Positions 28,898-38,891 are shown, numbered from the stretch's first letter. The stretch is DNA of 64,000 nucleotides from Anatilimnocola floriformis (GCF_024256385.1 NZ_JAMLFW010000001.1:1550001-1614000); one strand, 5' to 3'. Numbers and translations are program-made. The notes: generated from the sequence alone by a model not told the origin.

Positions 28898-29533
28898 ATG
28901 CAGCGCATCATCGAGCTTGCCTTAACGATCGTCATCTTGATTGGCGCGGTCTTCCTGTGGCGATCGACATCGACGCGCAGCGAACTCACACGCGAGCACG
29001 ATCGGCTGGCCAACAAAGTCGGCCGGTTGCAAATCAAGGATCCCACGAAGATCCATCTCTTGGCGATCAACACCGACGATCCGCAGCACTTTGCTTGGCG
29101 CGCCTATTTTCCGCCCAACTATCATTACGCGTATTCTTGCAGCAGCGGCGGCGGTTCGGGCTCGAACAGTTCGGCGTGGGAAGGGATCTTGCGAGTGCGG
29201 GTTCGAGAAGTCAACGGAAAGACACTCCTTTCTCATGCTCTGCTGAATGGCAGTGGTCTGCGCAGCATCGGTTCTGAGCCGTTGACGAAGGTTCTCAAGG
29301 AACAGCCAGGAATGACGCCACGGCTGCAAGCCGAACAACTGGGCACGAAAGGACTGGTAATGTTCGATACCAGCGAAGTGTTGACCTTGGTCAAGTTGTC
29401 CCTCTCTGACGAAGCACTCGCCGATGCGAAACAGCATTTGAATGAGTGGGAACTGAAACAACTCACGCCGCACCTCGAACGGATCCGCATCGGGCCGCCC
29501 GGTTTTCCAGAGCGTGAACGCGACGGCAAGTAA
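28898..29533 (+). CDS. hypothetical single-pass membrane protein
   Basis: A 211-residue protein with an N-terminal membrane helix (ELALTIVILIGAVFLW), a short coiled region (RSELTREHDRLANKVGRL) and an extracytoplasmic domain. The phrase LQIKDPTKIHLLAI after the coil recurs as LDIKDPNKIAVVKC in the next gene, so the two are diverged tandem paralogues. A Cys/Ser/Gly-rich loop (SCSSGGGSGSNSSAW) interrupts the domain. The ATG start is 56 bases after purF, perhaps on the same transcript. I do not recognise a family with known function. Confidence 0.75.
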   Translation: MQRIIELALTIVILIGAVFLWRSTSTRSELTREHDRLANKVGRLQIKDPTKIHLLAINTDDPQHFAWRAYFPPNYHYAYSCSSGGGSGSNSSAWEGILRVRVREVNGKTLLSHALLNGSGLRSIGSEPLTKVLKEQPGMTPRLQAEQLGTKGLVMFDTSEVLTLVKLSLSDEALADAKQHLNEWELKQLTPHLERIRIGPPGFPERERDGK

Positions 29534-29562
29534 GTATTGTCGCAGTAACAGCAGCACGAGCT

Positions 29563-30210
29563 ATGCAAACGCCGACCGCGGAAATCAAATCGACGCCATC
29601 CCCGGTGAAGCGACCTCGTTGGCAGTTCACCCTCCGGACGATCTTGCTCCTCACTGCTGCCGTCGGAGTGTGGACGGCAGTGATCGTCAATCGACGAGAG
29701 ATTCCACAGCTGGAGCAGCGAATCAAGGCGATGCGGTTGCTGGCGCGCGAACTGGATATCAAAGATCCGAATAAGATCGCCGTCGTGAAATGCCAGGAGC
29801 TGTGGTACGACGACAACGAATGGAAAATTTATCTGCCGGAAGGAAAATTTCAGGTTTCGCTGGCAACCCAAGAGGTCGACGCGCAAGATCTGGCCCCGCC
29901 AAGCAAATCTGCGCCGCTGCCGGCAGGAACTTTTCGGCTGTCCATCGCGCAAGAAAAACAGGGCAAGGATTGGCGAATTCGTGTTCTAAAGAACGGCCAG
30001 GAGTTCATTACCGTCGATGAACCGGCGACCTGGCATCCAGGGCATGGCTCTTCCGGCGGTGGCGCCTATTCGACGACCGAGCAAATGAATTCGAGCGAGC
30101 CCTTAGTCCTCTTCCGCCGGCGGTTCATGCAACCCGTGTCGGCGACTTCGAGCCAGACTCCGAACGGTCCTTGCGCCGGGGTTTTGCTCTGGATCGAGCC
30201 AGTGAAGTGA
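29563..30210 (+). CDS. hypothetical single-pass membrane protein, paralogue of the previous gene
   Basis: A 215-residue protein with the planctomycete-style N-terminus WQFTLRTILLLTAAVGVWTAVI (membrane helix about 21-42), a short coil (EIPQLEQRIKAMRLLARELD), and the KDPNKI phrase shared with its upstream neighbour 29 bases away. The rest is a beta-rich extracytoplasmic domain (EWKIYLPEGKFQVSLATQE; GTFRLSIAQEKQGKDWRIRV) with a GHGSSGGGAYS loop in the place of the neighbour's Gly/Ser loop. The shared order helix, coil, KDPxKI, beta domain, Gly/Ser loop indicates a tandem duplication. Function unknown. Confidence 0.75.
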   Translation: MQTPTAEIKSTPSPVKRPRWQFTLRTILLLTAAVGVWTAVIVNRREIPQLEQRIKAMRLLARELDIKDPNKIAVVKCQELWYDDNEWKIYLPEGKFQVSLATQEVDAQDLAPPSKSAPLPAGTFRLSIAQEKQGKDWRIRVLKNGQEFITVDEPATWHPGHGSSGGGAYSTTEQMNSSEPLVLFRRRFMQPVSATSSQTPNGPCAGVLLWIEPVK

Positions 30211-30523
30211 ACGCCGCAAACTCGCGACTTGCAGGAAATTGCGCGCCAACTCCGTCAGAGGGGCGGACTTGCGCTCCGTAACACCAAGCGGAGTTGCGAG
30301 TCATTCTGCTAGGGATTCCCGGCGACCGGTGGCGACCAAAACCATTTCCCTGGTTGGTTCGTCTTAATGACAACCTGCTCTCGAAAAATGCAGGCATTGC
30401 TGGCTGCCGCCGGGTCGCACCATTCACCGTCGTCCCCAACTAAACTATTCCGGGCGGCTTGGTCCAGCGCAAGTGCAGGCGATCTCATCACTTGGCAAAA
30501 CGTTTGCCCACAGGAAAATGACA
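30211..30523. other. 313-base intergenic region upstream of the giant protein gene
   Basis: It contains an inverted repeat CAACTCCG (30247-30254) / CGGAGTTG (30289-30296) that could end the preceding pair's transcript, but no U-tract follows. Short frames here have no start signals. The promoter for the downstream gene is presumably here but not identifiable. Confidence 0.45.
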
Positions 30524-33500
30524 ATGCGTCAGACTTTTTGGCGGTTGGTTTCGACGTCCTCAACAAGGGTTGGCCGTTTGATGGCTGCGGCGACCTTAGG
30601 AGTGGGTTTGCTGATGGGGAACTGGCGAGCGACCGGTGGTGAGATCGATTTTCGCGAGGATTTTTCCCTGGCCCGCGACCGGACCAAGCCCCTCGCGCAG
30701 CTCATCCCCGGCACGGAAGACTATTACTACTATCACGCGCTGCATTACTTGGCGACCGAGCAGTATGAAAAGGTCGGCCAGCTCATGCCGCTGTGGGTTC
30801 AGCGGCATGGCGAGACCAGCCGCGTGTTTGAAATCCGCACTCGCCAGGCATTGCAAACGTATGAAAAGAGCCCGGAGAAGACTCTCGCTTACCTGCGGAA
30901 TCGCCTCGGTTTGCACTATCCCTTCGAGCGCGAGATTCTAGGCGCCGAACCAAATCTGCCGACGGCGCTCGATCCAGCCATGATTTCGCGCGAGCAGTTT
31001 GCCAATCGCGCGGCTCCGTATTCCAACGACAACCTCGAACAGTACGAAGAATCGGCCTTCGATTGGCTGATCAAGCAAGCGCTCAATCCGCTGCAACGCC
31101 GCAGCCTGCTCGCACGGTTAGGCCGCCCCGATCATGCAAATCTGCCGAAGCTGATCGTCGACGATTTGAATCACGAACACTCCGGCGGCTTCGGTTCGCT
31201 GGCCATTCACAATCAGTTGCTCCTCACGCAGCTTGAGGAAATTCTCAAGCTCAAGCCCGATCTGCTGAACAATCAGAATTTCGTTGTTGCTTATCTCGTG
31301 CGTTTGCAGCCGACGGCCGATGAGGATCCGCGTCACGATCAACAAGTGCTCGCCGCGCTGCTCGATCGCCAAGCAAAGTTTGCCGATCGCCTGTCGCCAG
31401 CGCACAACAGCTTGAAGGCCCACGTTCTTTACAACCAACTCCTTCTCGATCGGCAAAAGGGCATCTACGACAAGGAGAAGTTCCTCGCCTATCTGAAGCT
31501 GCCGCGACACGTGGGTTATGTCTCGCGAGCGATGCAAGAATCGCAGCCGTATCGGCAGTTCCCGGTTGATCTGAATCAGAACTACGGCGGAGCGACGCTA
31601 CTGCCGCCGATTGGTCAGGATGAGCCGCTGGTGCGGACATTCTTGCTCCACTTCCTGCGTGATGCAGCCGACATCAAGGAATTTGAGCCCTACGTCAACG
31701 ACACTTACCTCAAGCATCTGCTGGCCGAAGTTAAGATCGTCAACGGCTTGGGGGATGCCGAGAAATGGGCCTCGCTCCTGCCGCCGGAGCAGTACAAGCA
31801 GCTGAAAGAGCGAGTCGACATCGACTTTGCCTTCACCAACAAAACCAGCTACAGCGCCGATGAAGCAGTCGCTCTCGACCTGCACATCAAGAACGCCGGC
31901 ACGCTGATCGTGAAAGTGTTTGAGCTCAACACGAAGAACTTCTATCGCTCGAATCTGCGCGAGGTCGACACCGACATCAACCTCGATGGCCTCGTACCGA
32001 ACTACGAACAGACGCATCAATTCACCGATGCGCCGGTGCGCCGCGTGCCGAAGAAATTTGAGTTTCCGCAGCTGTCGCGCCCTGGCATTTATGTGATTGA
32101 TTTCATCGGCAACGGCCGCAGCAGCCGAGCGCTCGTTCGCAAGGGCGGCTTGAAGCAACTCGTTCGCACTTCCGCCGCCGGCCAGGTCTTCACGGTGCTC
32201 GACGACAAGCAACAGGTGGTGAAGAACGCCTCGATCTATCTCGGTGGTCACGAATACACGGCTGAGAAGGACGGCACGGTGATCGTTCCGTTCAGCACGA
32301 ATCCCAACCGGGCAACCATCGTGATTTCCGCTCCGACGACGAACGAAAAGGGAGTGAAGAGCGAATACTCATCGCTCGGCAACTTTTTGCACGAAGCCGA
32401 AAGCTACGGCTTGTCGGCTGGTTTCTACGTCGATCGCGAATCGCTCCTGAAGCGAAAAACGGCCAAGGTGCTGATCCGCTCCAGCCTCAATATCAATGGC
32501 ACGCCGGTGACGCTCGGTCTGCTGGAAGAAGTGAAGCTCCTCATCACGTCGACCGATCTCGATGGTGTGGCCGCGACGCAAGAGATTCCGAACCTCAAGC
32601 TGTTCGAAGACCGCGAGACGGTTCATGAATTCCAGGTGCCGCAGCGCTTGGCTGCGATTAACTTCCAGCTGACCGCTCAGGTAAAGCAAGTCAGCAACGG
32701 CAGTCAGAAGGTCAACCTGTCGGCGGGCGGCGTGTTTACGCTGAACGAAATCGACCGGACCGATAAGATCGAAGATTTGCACCTGATGCAAACCGCCAGC
32801 GGTTACATCGTCGAACTGCGTGGCAAAACCGGCGAGAGCAAAGTCTCGCGCCCAGTGAACTTCGTCATCAAGCATCGCAACTTCCGTCAGCCGCTGAATG
32901 TGACGCTGAAGTCGGACCCCAGCGGCCGGATCAATCTTGGTCAACTCATCGACATCGCGAATGTCACTGCGACTGGCCCGGAAGGCACGTCGCACAACTG
33001 GCAGCTCCGCATTGATGCTCACACCTACCCTTGGACATTGCACGGCAAAGTCGGCGATGTTCTGACGCTGCCATACTTGCCCCGCGACGGCAAACTCGCT
33101 GCCGCTGACGACGATGTGAGCAAAGATCAGCTGCGGCAAGAACTCTCGCTGCTCGAAGTGCGCGAAGAAAAGTTCGTCGCCGATCGCTTCGATCATCTGT
33201 CGATTAAGAACGGCTTGATCACGTTCGAAAAACTCCCGGCCGGCGATTACGACCTGTTCCTCAAGTCGCATCACCGCCACGTGAAAATCCGCGTCACTGC
33301 TGGCGAGCAAGCTGGCCGTTACGCCCTTGGCAAGTGGCGACAGCTCGAAACGCAGCCGATCGCCGCGCTGCAAATCAATGCGGTGAAGTTCACCGAAGTT
33401 CCTGCGAAGGACAAAGAACCCGCTGGCGAGAAACTGGTAATCGAACTGAAGAACGCCACGAAATACTCGCGCGTCCACGTCTTCGCCACGCGGTTTGTGC

Positions 33501-36500
33501 CGGAGTACAGCGCGTTCGATCAGTTGGCTCGCGTGCATGCCGCCGAACCGTATGTCTTCCGCTTTGCTCCCGCCGAATCGGCTTATCTGACTGGCCGCAA
33601 CATCGGCGATGAGTATCGCTACATCATCGACCGCAAGTACGCGCCGAAGTTCCCCGGCAACTTGCTCGATCGGCCGTCGCTGCTGCTCAATCCCTGGGCC
33701 GTTCGTGCGACGCAAACCGGCGAACAAGTCGCGCAAGGGGGCGACGCCTTCCGCGCCCGCGGCGATGGGGCCAAATCGCAAATGGGCCGCACTTCGGAAG
33801 AAAAACCCGGTCAAAGCCAGGCCGGAGGCAACTTTGCCGATATCGATTTCCTCTCGCAAACCTCGGCAGTGCTCGTGAACCTGGCCGCCGATGAGAAGGG
33901 GATCGTCGAAATCGATCGCGTCGCCCTTGGCAGCCATCAGCAACTGCACATTGTGGCCGTCGATCCGTCGAGCACGACCTACCGCAGCCTCGAACTGCCC
34001 GAAGTCAAAATGGATTTCGTTGATCTGCGCTTGATCAACGGCCTCGATCCAAAGCTGCACTTCACGCAGCAAAAGCAGATCACCATCGTCCCGGCCGGCA
34101 AGACCTTTACGCTCAACGACATCACGACGAGCAAATTCGAAGCCTACGACAGCCTGGCCCGCGTCTATTCGCTGTATGCCACGTTGAGCAATGATCCCAA
34201 GCTCGCCGAGTTTGCGTTCATTCTCAACTGGCCGAAATTAAAGGCCGAAGAAAAGAAGACGCTCTACAGCAAGTATGCCAGTCACGAACTGAGCTTCTTC
34301 CTCTTCAAGAAGGATCCGCAGTTCTTCAAGGAAGTGATCGTTCCTTACCTGGCCAACAAGAAGGACAAGACGTTTGTCGATAACTTCCTCCTCGAGAAGA
34401 ACCTCGACGAATACTTGAAGCCTTGGAACTACGGTCAGCTGAACACGGTCGAGCGGATTCTGCTCGCGCAGCGGTTGAAGGACGAACGGCTGAATACCAG
34501 CCGCTTTGTAAACGAATCCTATTCGCTGTTGCCGCCGAATATCGACAACTTCATTCGCTTGTTCGATACCGCCGTTCGCGGTGGTTCGATGGATACGAAC
34601 GATGCGCTCGGCCTCGTCGCTGCGACGGGTCAGGCCATGAATGCCAACGGCTCGGCGCGATTCTTCGATGCCCGTGGTGGCGGATTTGGCGGCGGCTTGC
34701 CCGGCGCTCCACCACCTGTGGTGAATGCCCCGTCGCCCCTTGATCCAGCCGCCCCAGCAGCAGCAGCCGACATGCCTGCCTTGCAACGCAAAGCCGGCGA
34801 AATGGACAAGCTGATGGAGAAGCAGGAAGCAGCCGCGAAGAAGGGAGCCGCGAAGGACGGTCGCGCCAAGCGCGACATGGCTGAGCGGGAAGTCGAGGAA
34901 CTCCGCGCGGAGTTGAAGGACGTCGATCTCTTCTACGATGCCGACGGCGGCGAAAAGCTCCGTCGCAGTCAGATGCGTCAGCTCTTCCGTCAGCTCGAAA
35001 AGACGATGGAATGGGCCGAAAATAACTACCATCACCTGACCATTGATCAGCAGAACACGCACTTGATCTCGGTCAACGCGTTCTGGAAAGACTTCGCCGA
35101 ACACGATCCGGCCACTGCGTTCTATACGCGTAACGCTGCCGAGGGTGCGCGGAACTTCCCAGAAATGATGTTCGCTCTATCGGTGCTCGATCTGCCGTTC
35201 GAATCGCCGAAGCACGAAACGAAATTCGATGGCGCTAAGATGACGCTCGTTCCCGGTGGCCCGCTCGTGGTCTTCCACGAAGAGATCCGCCCGGCCCCTG
35301 CCGCCGATGGCGCCACCAAGGTGCTCGTCAGCCAGAACTTCTATCGCCAAGGCGATCGCCATCGCCAGGAAAACGGCGAACAGGTTGATAAGTTCGTCAC
35401 GGAAGAGTTCCTGGTTCACACTGTCTACGGTTGCCAGGTCGTTGTCACCAACCCGACGTCTGCCCGGCAGAAGCTGAACCTGCTGCTACAAATTCCCGTC
35501 GGCGCCATCCCGGTTCTCAACAGCCAGGCGACGAAGACGGTGCATATCCAACTCGAGCCCTATCACACGCAAACGCTCGATTACCACTTCTACTTCCCGA
35601 CTGCTGGCAAGTACGTTCACTTCCCGGTGCACGTCGCGAAGAACGAAACACTGATCGCTTCTCCCGAGCCATTTATCTTCAGCGTCGTCGACAAGCCGAC
35701 GAAGGTTGATACCCAATCGTGGGATTACATTTCGCAGAACGGCACGAACGATCAAGTGCTCGAGTTCTTGCGGAAGAACAACATCCAGAGTGTGAATCTC
35801 GTTCGTATTGCCTGGCGGATGAAGGATGCGAAATTCTTCACTGCGGTGACCGAGCTACTCGCCAAGCACCACATCTACAACGAACACATCTGGTCGTATT
35901 CGCTGCTGCACAACGTGCCCGCGGCGGCTCGTGAATACCTGCAGTACAACGACCGCATCGTGAACGAATGCGGCGGCCGGCTCACGAGCGCGCTGTTGGT
36001 GATCGATCCGATCGTTCGCCGTCAGCTGGAACATCTCGAGTACAAGCCGCTGGTAAACGCCCGCGCTCACGCCCTCGGCAAGCGGCGGCACATCGTCAAC
36101 GACCGCTTCTTCGAGCAGTATCACCGCTTTCTCAAAGATCTGTCGTATCAGCGTGAGCTGACCGACGAAGATTTGCTCGCGGTGACTTACTACGAGTTGC
36201 TGCAAGATCGGATCGAAGAAGCGCTCGCGACCTACGACCGAGTGAATCCTGCCAATCTGGAAATGAAACTGCAGTACGACTACTGCACGGCTTATCTCGA
36301 TTTCTTCACCGGCGAACACGCGGAAGCCCGCGCGATTGCCATGAAGCATGCGAACCATCCCGTCGATCGTTGGCGGAATACTTTTGGCACGATCATCCAA
36401 CAGCTCGATGAAGCCGAAGGAAAGGGTTCGAAGGCAATCGATCCAGAAAATCGGAACGAGACGCAAGGTCAACTGGCCTCGACTGAGCCGAGCTTCGAGT

Positions 36501-37057
36501 TCCTAGTCGAAGCCAAGCAAGTGAAGCTCGATTATCAGAACGTGAAAACCATCCGCGTAAACTACTACGAGATGGATGTTGAGTTGCTCTTCAGCCGCAA
36601 CCCGTTCCAGCAGGTCAGCGGCCAGTTCAACAGCATCAAGCCGAACCTGTCGCAGGAAATTGAAGTTCCCGCCGACAAGAAGAGCATCGCGCTCAACCTG
36701 CCGCCGGAACTCGCCAATCGCAACGTGCTGGTCGAGATCGTCGCCGGCGGCGTGACGAAGACTCAGGCTTATTACGCTCACTCGCTCACACTGCAAGTGA
36801 TCGAGAACTACGGCCAGGTCAAAGTCACCCAGCAAGCCAGCGGCAAGCCTGTGCCGAAGGCCTACGTCAAGGTCTACGCGACCATGGGCAACGGCGAAGT
36901 GAAGTTCTACAAGGATGGCTACACCGACATCCGCGGCCGCTTCGACTACGCGTCGCTGAGCACCAACGATCTCGACGGCGCGCAGAAGTTTTCGCTCCTC
37001 GTGCTCAGCGATGACTACGGCGCGATGGTGCGAGAAGCGACTCCGCCGCAGCGGTAG
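30524..37057 (+). CDS. giant exported protein of unknown function (2,177 aa)
   Basis: The start MRQTFWRLVS (ATG 30524) has AGGA 8 bases upstream; a basic region and hydrophobic stretch (LMAAATLGVGLLMGNWRATGG) make a signal peptide. Residues to about 420 are helical with TPR-like character (YYYYHALHYLATEQYEKVGQL). From about 430 to 1,150 come beta-sandwich-like segments of alternating hydrophobic strands reminiscent of macroglobulin modules. A Gly/Pro/Ala linker (about 1,385-1,420) and a charged coiled coil (to about 1,490) follow, then more beta and TPR-like sequence. The end, SGKPVPKAYVKVYATMGNGEV, resembles a carboxypeptidase-regulatory-like fold. There is no CxEQ thioester motif. Probably periplasmic or surface-located; function unknown. 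Confidence 0.85.
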   Translation: MRQTFWRLVSTSSTRVGRLMAAATLGVGLLMGNWRATGGEIDFREDFSLARDRTKPLAQLIPGTEDYYYYHALHYLATEQYEKVGQLMPLWVQRHGETSRVFEIRTRQALQTYEKSPEKTLAYLRNRLGLHYPFEREILGAEPNLPTALDPAMISREQFANRAAPYSNDNLEQYEESAFDWLIKQALNPLQRRSLLARLGRPDHANLPKLIVDDLNHEHSGGFGSLAIHNQLLLTQLEEILKLKPDLLNNQNFVVAYLVRLQPTADEDPRHDQQVLAALLDRQAKFADRLSPAHNSLKAHVLYNQLLLDRQKGIYDKEKFLAYLKLPRHVGYVSRAMQESQPYRQFPVDLNQNYGGATLLPPIGQDEPLVRTFLLHFLRDAADIKEFEPYVNDTYLKHLLAEVKIVNGLGDAEKWASLLPPEQYKQLKERVDIDFAFTNKTSYSADEAVALDLHIKNAGTLIVKVFELNTKNFYRSNLREVDTDINLDGLVPNYEQTHQFTDAPVRRVPKKFEFPQLSRPGIYVIDFIGNGRSSRALVRKGGLKQLVRTSAAGQVFTVLDDKQQVVKNASIYLGGHEYTAEKDGTVIVPFSTNPNRATIVISAPTTNEKGVKSEYSSLGNFLHEAESYGLSAGFYVDRESLLKRKTAKVLIRSSLNINGTPVTLGLLEEVKLLITSTDLDGVAATQEIPNLKLFEDRETVHEFQVPQRLAAINFQLTAQVKQVSNGSQKVNLSAGGVFTLNEIDRTDKIEDLHLMQTASGYIVELRGKTGESKVSRPVNFVIKHRNFRQPLNVTLKSDPSGRINLGQLIDIANVTATGPEGTSHNWQLRIDAHTYPWTLHGKVGDVLTLPYLPRDGKLAAADDDVSKDQLRQELSLLEVREEKFVADRFDHLSIKNGLITFEKLPAGDYDLFLKSHHRHVKIRVTAGEQAGRYALGKWRQLETQPIAALQINAVKFTEVPAKDKEPAGEKLVIELKNATKYSRVHVFATRFVPEYSAFDQLARVHAAEPYVFRFAPAESAYLTGRNIGDEYRYIIDRKYAPKFPGNLLDRPSLLLNPWAVRATQTGEQVAQGGDAFRARGDGAKSQMGRTSEEKPGQSQAGGNFADIDFLSQTSAVLVNLAADEKGIVEIDRVALGSHQQLHIVAVDPSSTTYRSLELPEVKMDFVDLRLINGLDPKLHFTQQKQITIVPAGKTFTLNDITTSKFEAYDSLARVYSLYATLSNDPKLAEFAFILNWPKLKAEEKKTLYSKYASHELSFFLFKKDPQFFKEVIVPYLANKKDKTFVDNFLLEKNLDEYLKPWNYGQLNTVERILLAQRLKDERLNTSRFVNESYSLLPPNIDNFIRLFDTAVRGGSMDTNDALGLVAATGQAMNANGSARFFDARGGGFGGGLPGAPPPVVNAPSPLDPAAPAAAADMPALQRKAGEMDKLMEKQEAAAKKGAAKDGRAKRDMAEREVEELRAELKDVDLFYDADGGEKLRRSQMRQLFRQLEKTMEWAENNYHHLTIDQQNTHLISVNAFWKDFAEHDPATAFYTRNAAEGARNFPEMMFALSVLDLPFESPKHETKFDGAKMTLVPGGPLVVFHEEIRPAPAADGATKVLVSQNFYRQGDRHRQENGEQVDKFVTEEFLVHTVYGCQVVVTNPTSARQKLNLLLQIPVGAIPVLNSQATKTVHIQLEPYHTQTLDYHFYFPTAGKYVHFPVHVAKNETLIASPEPFIFSVVDKPTKVDTQSWDYISQNGTNDQVLEFLRKNNIQSVNLVRIAWRMKDAKFFTAVTELLAKHHIYNEHIWSYSLLHNVPAAAREYLQYNDRIVNECGGRLTSALLVIDPIVRRQLEHLEYKPLVNARAHALGKRRHIVNDRFFEQYHRFLKDLSYQRELTDEDLLAVTYYELLQDRIEEALATYDRVNPANLEMKLQYDYCTAYLDFFTGEHAEARAIAMKHANHPVDRWRNTFGTIIQQLDEAEGKGSKAIDPENRNETQGQLASTEPSFEFLVEAKQVKLDYQNVKTIRVNYYEMDVELLFSRNPFQQVSGQFNSIKPNLSQEIEVPADKKSIALNLPPELANRNVLVEIVAGGVTKTQAYYAHSLTLQVIENYGQVKVTQQASGKPVPKAYVKVYATMGNGEVKFYKDGYTDIRGRFDYASLSTNDLDGAQKFSLLVLSDDYGAMVREATPPQR

Positions 37058-37072
37058 TCGGCGTGGTGCAAC

Positions 37073-37462
37073 TTAGTGGGAGAGCTCAGGTACTGCGGCA
37101 CAGCGTAACGCTGCTGCCGCAATCAGGCTCAACCCCACCGCGACCGCGAGGGGGTGCGACAGCCCGAGCAAGTGCTCGGCTGTCGGGCTAAGAATCGCGG
37201 GCGCGATTGGTGCGCTGCCAGAAAGATCGAGTTGCTCAGGCGGAAGATTCCAATCGCGGATGTTCTCCCAGCCGAATTTCGTCCGCCGCCAGCCATCGTC
37301 GATGGCGGCTGCTTCGGCGCCGGTCTGTCCTGCCGCGAAGGATTGAGCCGCCAAAAGCAGGCACAGTCCGATCATGCCGACAATGCTGCGTTTGCCGAAC
37401 AAGCGGCGCACAAGGGCGATGTCGATTTGGGTTGCAGCAGCGGTTCGCATGACTGCAGACAT
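37073..37462 (-). CDS. small hypothetical membrane protein
   Basis: About 129 residues if the ATG at 37460-37462 is used; the frame is open to 37546, so the start is uncertain. It has a hydrophobic helix KRSIVGMIGLCLLLAAQSFAAG (possible signal sequence), a central phrase DDGWRRTKFGWENIRDWNLPP, and a second helix HPLAVAVGLSLIAAAAL at the C-terminus. Short planctomycete proteins with a DGWRRTxxGWE phrase between two helices occur, to my knowledge, without known function. It converges on the giant protein gene 15 bases away. A plus-strand frame over the same region is Arg/Cys-rich and less protein-like. Confidence 0.55.
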   Translation of the reverse strand: MSAVMRTAAATQIDIALVRRLFGKRSIVGMIGLCLLLAAQSFAAGQTGAEAAAIDDGWRRTKFGWENIRDWNLPPEQLDLSGSAPIAPAILSPTAEHLLGLSHPLAVAVGLSLIAAAALRCAAVPELSH

Positions 37463-37793
37463 CGCAGCGCTCGTGCCTCGGCTCGGCGCTCTCTTCGCTG
37501 CTGTGCGCAACCGTCGCACTGCCAGCGACTTGCACAATCGCGGCAATTTTCGCAGTGCGTCGCGCGTGGCGATTCTGCCTCATGCTGCGTTTATGGCTGG
37601 CAACGCGTCACTCTGTCGGACTAAGGCAAATCCCTATGCTTGAGCGGCATTCTCATTTGACGCACGGCTGCCACGGACTAGGTTTCATCGAGCGGTGACG
37701 AGTAATGCGCGGCCTTAAATTGCGGACGATTCTGCTGAACGGCGCTCACTTCGTCAGAACAAATTTGCTGCCCCTGCCGTGAACGGAACACAC
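37463..37793. other. 331-base divergent intergenic region
   Basis: Between the small membrane protein and the HDOD gene. The first 80 bases may be coding if the minus-strand gene starts further upstream. No RNA, repeat or promoter could be supported in the rest. Confidence 0.4.
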
Positions 37794-38696
37794 ATGCCGA
37801 ATGCTACGCCTGGTCTGAAGGAACTGCTCGGGAACGCCCAACTGCCGGCCCTGCCGCAGAGCGCGATCCGCCTGCTCGAACTATCGCAAAACCCCGACAA
37901 TGGCCCGGCCGAATTTGCCGTGCCGATCGAAGCCGACCCCGGCCTGACCGGCCAGGTGCTGAAGTTCGTCAACTCGTCGTACTTCGGTTTCTCGCGCGAG
38001 ATCTCGAGCGTCAAGCTGGCGATTACGCTCGTCGGCATTCGCACGATCAAGAACTTCGCGCTGTGGAGCGCGGTCTTCAGTCTCATGCCGAATCCGAAGT
38101 GCGGGCCGTTCGACCTGAAGAGCCTCTGGCAGGATTCGCTCCGCCGCGGCTTGTTCGCTCGCGCCTTCGGCAAGCTCAAGGGCCTCAAGGATGCTGAAGA
38201 TCTCTTCGCCGCCGCCTTGCTGCAAGACATGGCCGTGCCGTTGCTCGCCAAGGAACTGCCGACGCAATACGTCGAACTGCTGCAAGGCCGCAACAACGGC
38301 GAAGTCCGCCTGAGCACGCTCGAACAAGCCAAGTTTGGTTGGACGCACGCGACGGCCGCTGGCGTGATGGCTCGCAGCTGGAGCCTGCCGGAAGAGTTCG
38401 CCCGCCTGATTGAAAAGCATTGCGACTTGAACCAACTCGTCGATAGCGGCAGCAAAGACATCGGCGCCGTTTCAGTCGCCCTCTCTGCTTCGCTCCCCGC
38501 TGCCAGTGACAAAGTGTGGTGCGAACGTGAAACGTTCCTCGCCGCCTTTACGAAGGTCGCTGGGCCGGGCGTCAATCCGAAAGAAGCCCTCGCCAAGGTC
38601 GATCAAGAATTCACCGAGTTCGGCCCCGTGCTGAAGCTCGCCGCGCCGGCCAAGTCGCTGGTGGCTTACTTGGAAGAACAGACCGTGCCTGCTTAG
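37794..38696 (+). CDS. HDOD domain-containing protein
   Basis: A 300-residue protein that is essentially one HDOD domain: LPALPQSAIRLLELSQNPDNG at the start, the PGLTGQVLKFVNSSYFGFSREISSVKLAITLVGIRTIKN core (residues about 50-85), and LFAAALLQDMAVPLLAKE where HD proteins would have the metal motif. HDOD domains are non-catalytic relatives of HD phosphohydrolases, usually in signalling. The ATG at 37794 (MPNATPG) is preferred to an in-frame GTG 15 bases upstream. No receiver or GGDEF domain is attached. It is followed by a clear terminator. Confidence 0.92.
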   Translation: MPNATPGLKELLGNAQLPALPQSAIRLLELSQNPDNGPAEFAVPIEADPGLTGQVLKFVNSSYFGFSREISSVKLAITLVGIRTIKNFALWSAVFSLMPNPKCGPFDLKSLWQDSLRRGLFARAFGKLKGLKDAEDLFAAALLQDMAVPLLAKELPTQYVELLQGRNNGEVRLSTLEQAKFGWTHATAAGVMARSWSLPEEFARLIEKHCDLNQLVDSGSKDIGAVSVALSASLPAASDKVWCERETFLAAFTKVAGPGVNPKEALAKVDQEFTEFGPVLKLAAPAKSLVAYLEEQTVPA

Positions 38697-38726
38697 CGGC
38701 TGGGCTCGTTACAATATCGAGAGAAT

Positions 38727-38769
38727 GAAGCCAACGCGAACTCAGGTTCGCAGTTGGCTTCTTCTTTTT
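38727..38769 (+). terminator. intrinsic terminator after the HDOD gene
   Basis: GAAGCCAAC and GTTGGCTTC arms, with an inner CGAAC/GTTCG pair around TCAG, form a strong stem followed by TTCTTTTT. It begins 30 bases after the HDOD stop and is the clearest single terminator in the window. Confidence 0.88.
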
Positions 38770-38891
38770 CTTGGCTGACGCATTTGTCGGCATGTCTCAG
38801 AGCTAGTCTCGAGTTGCACTTGCCAGATTTTCCGAACGGAGGTATTACACCCACGCGAAAAATCCGCTGACCTCTGTGAGTCGTTCGAACC

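Noticed and set aside
32369-34072. A 567-codon minus-strand frame inside the 2,177-residue protein gene
   Set aside because: Same reasoning: composition is typical of an antisense shadow in high-GC DNA and no domain is recognisable.
37154-37624. Plus-strand 156-codon frame opposite the small membrane protein
   Set aside because: It is Arg/Cys/Ser-rich without hydrophobic pattern, whereas the minus strand gives two membrane helices and a planctomycete-like DGWRRTxxGWE phrase.
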